Assembly: GCA_023391535.1 (NCBI GenBank)
Contig: JAEWAU010000033.1
Coordinates: 1-31,121, forward strand
DNA: 31,121 bases
Source of the DNA: Bacillota bacterium
Lineage (GTDB): Bacteria; Bacillota; Clostridia; Oscillospirales; Ethanoligenentaceae
Direction: 5' to 3'
Shown here: one piece after another, positions 30,930-31,121 of the stretch
Numbering within the stretch: the first letter of the stretch is position 1
Layout of the letters: each line of letters begins with the position of its first letter
Translations under genes and position numbers: made by a program
Notes under the pieces: generated by a model
Seen by the model: the letters and a program-made list of their open reading frames with translations, nothing else
Told to the model about the DNA's origin: nothing
The model's database searches: none

Positions 30930-31121
30930 TCTTTCACAATTTCATACGAATGTCCGCCGAATCAGAAGAAAAAATCCGCCGCAAAAGTTTTACTTTGTGT
31001 TTTCATGCGGGTTTTAGCCGGATTTTGATCCGTTGTTTTACCGGAGTTTCGTATCCGCCATCCGTGGCGGCGTACGGAAATCAGCGAAGAGACATTGGAT
31101 TCCGCCGGGCCGCTCCCGGCC

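Overview
The window reads as chromosome of a GC-rich, spore-forming member of the Bacillota, probably a clostridial (Oscillospirales-like) bacterium. The evidence is an L21-Prp-L27 cluster in which L27 carries the N-terminal extension cleaved by Prp, a YpeB spore-germination protein, YesM/YesN-type two-component proteins, strong Shine-Dalgarno sites, and sigma-A promoters with 16-18 bp spacers. No rRNA, tRNA, CRISPR array, prophage or insertion sequence was seen. The organism call is inference from gene families.

Left part (1-9.8 kb). A membrane-tethered XRE regulator (minus) diverges from a DegV fatty-acid-binding protein and a PAP2-related membrane protein (plus). The gap between them holds four consecutive inverted repeats. 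Strong terminators separate this from the rplU-prp-rpmA operon (minus). An orphan ypeB and a DUF1254/DUF1214 protein follow (minus). On the plus strand, a ClC chloride/proton exchanger with a C-terminal RCK_C (TrkA-C) domain sits with a GntR-RCK_C regulator of BusR type; this looks like a c-di-AMP-linked osmotic or chloride module.

Middle part (9.7-21.9 kb). An AT-rich patch carries a small membrane protein and a GAF-GGDEF diguanylate cyclase. Next comes an alpha-glucan (isomalto-oligosaccharide or dextran) locus: binding lipoprotein, two MalFG-type permeases, a signal-less GH66 enzyme and a GH13 alpha-glucosidase, all minus. It diverges from a YesM-type sensor kinase and YesN-type AraC regulator (plus). 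A highly folded intergenic element separates the two arms. The ABC system has no ATPase of its own in the window.

Right part (21.9-31.1 kb). A 5'-truncated polysaccharide deacetylase remnant precedes an OmpR-type regulator, a histidine kinase and a DrrA/DrrB-type ABC exporter (plus). Direct repeats at an exact 11-bp period lie both before the regulator and before the exporter, and look like the regulator's binding sites. Last is a ChvE/Ggu-type sugar ABC importer (minus) with two different permeases, a tandem ATPase whose second Walker B is degenerate, and a binding lipoprotein with its own promoter.

The strongest leads are the ClC/BusR pair, the phased operators of the two-component/exporter unit, the folded element at 18271-18399, and the hairpin cluster upstream of degV.
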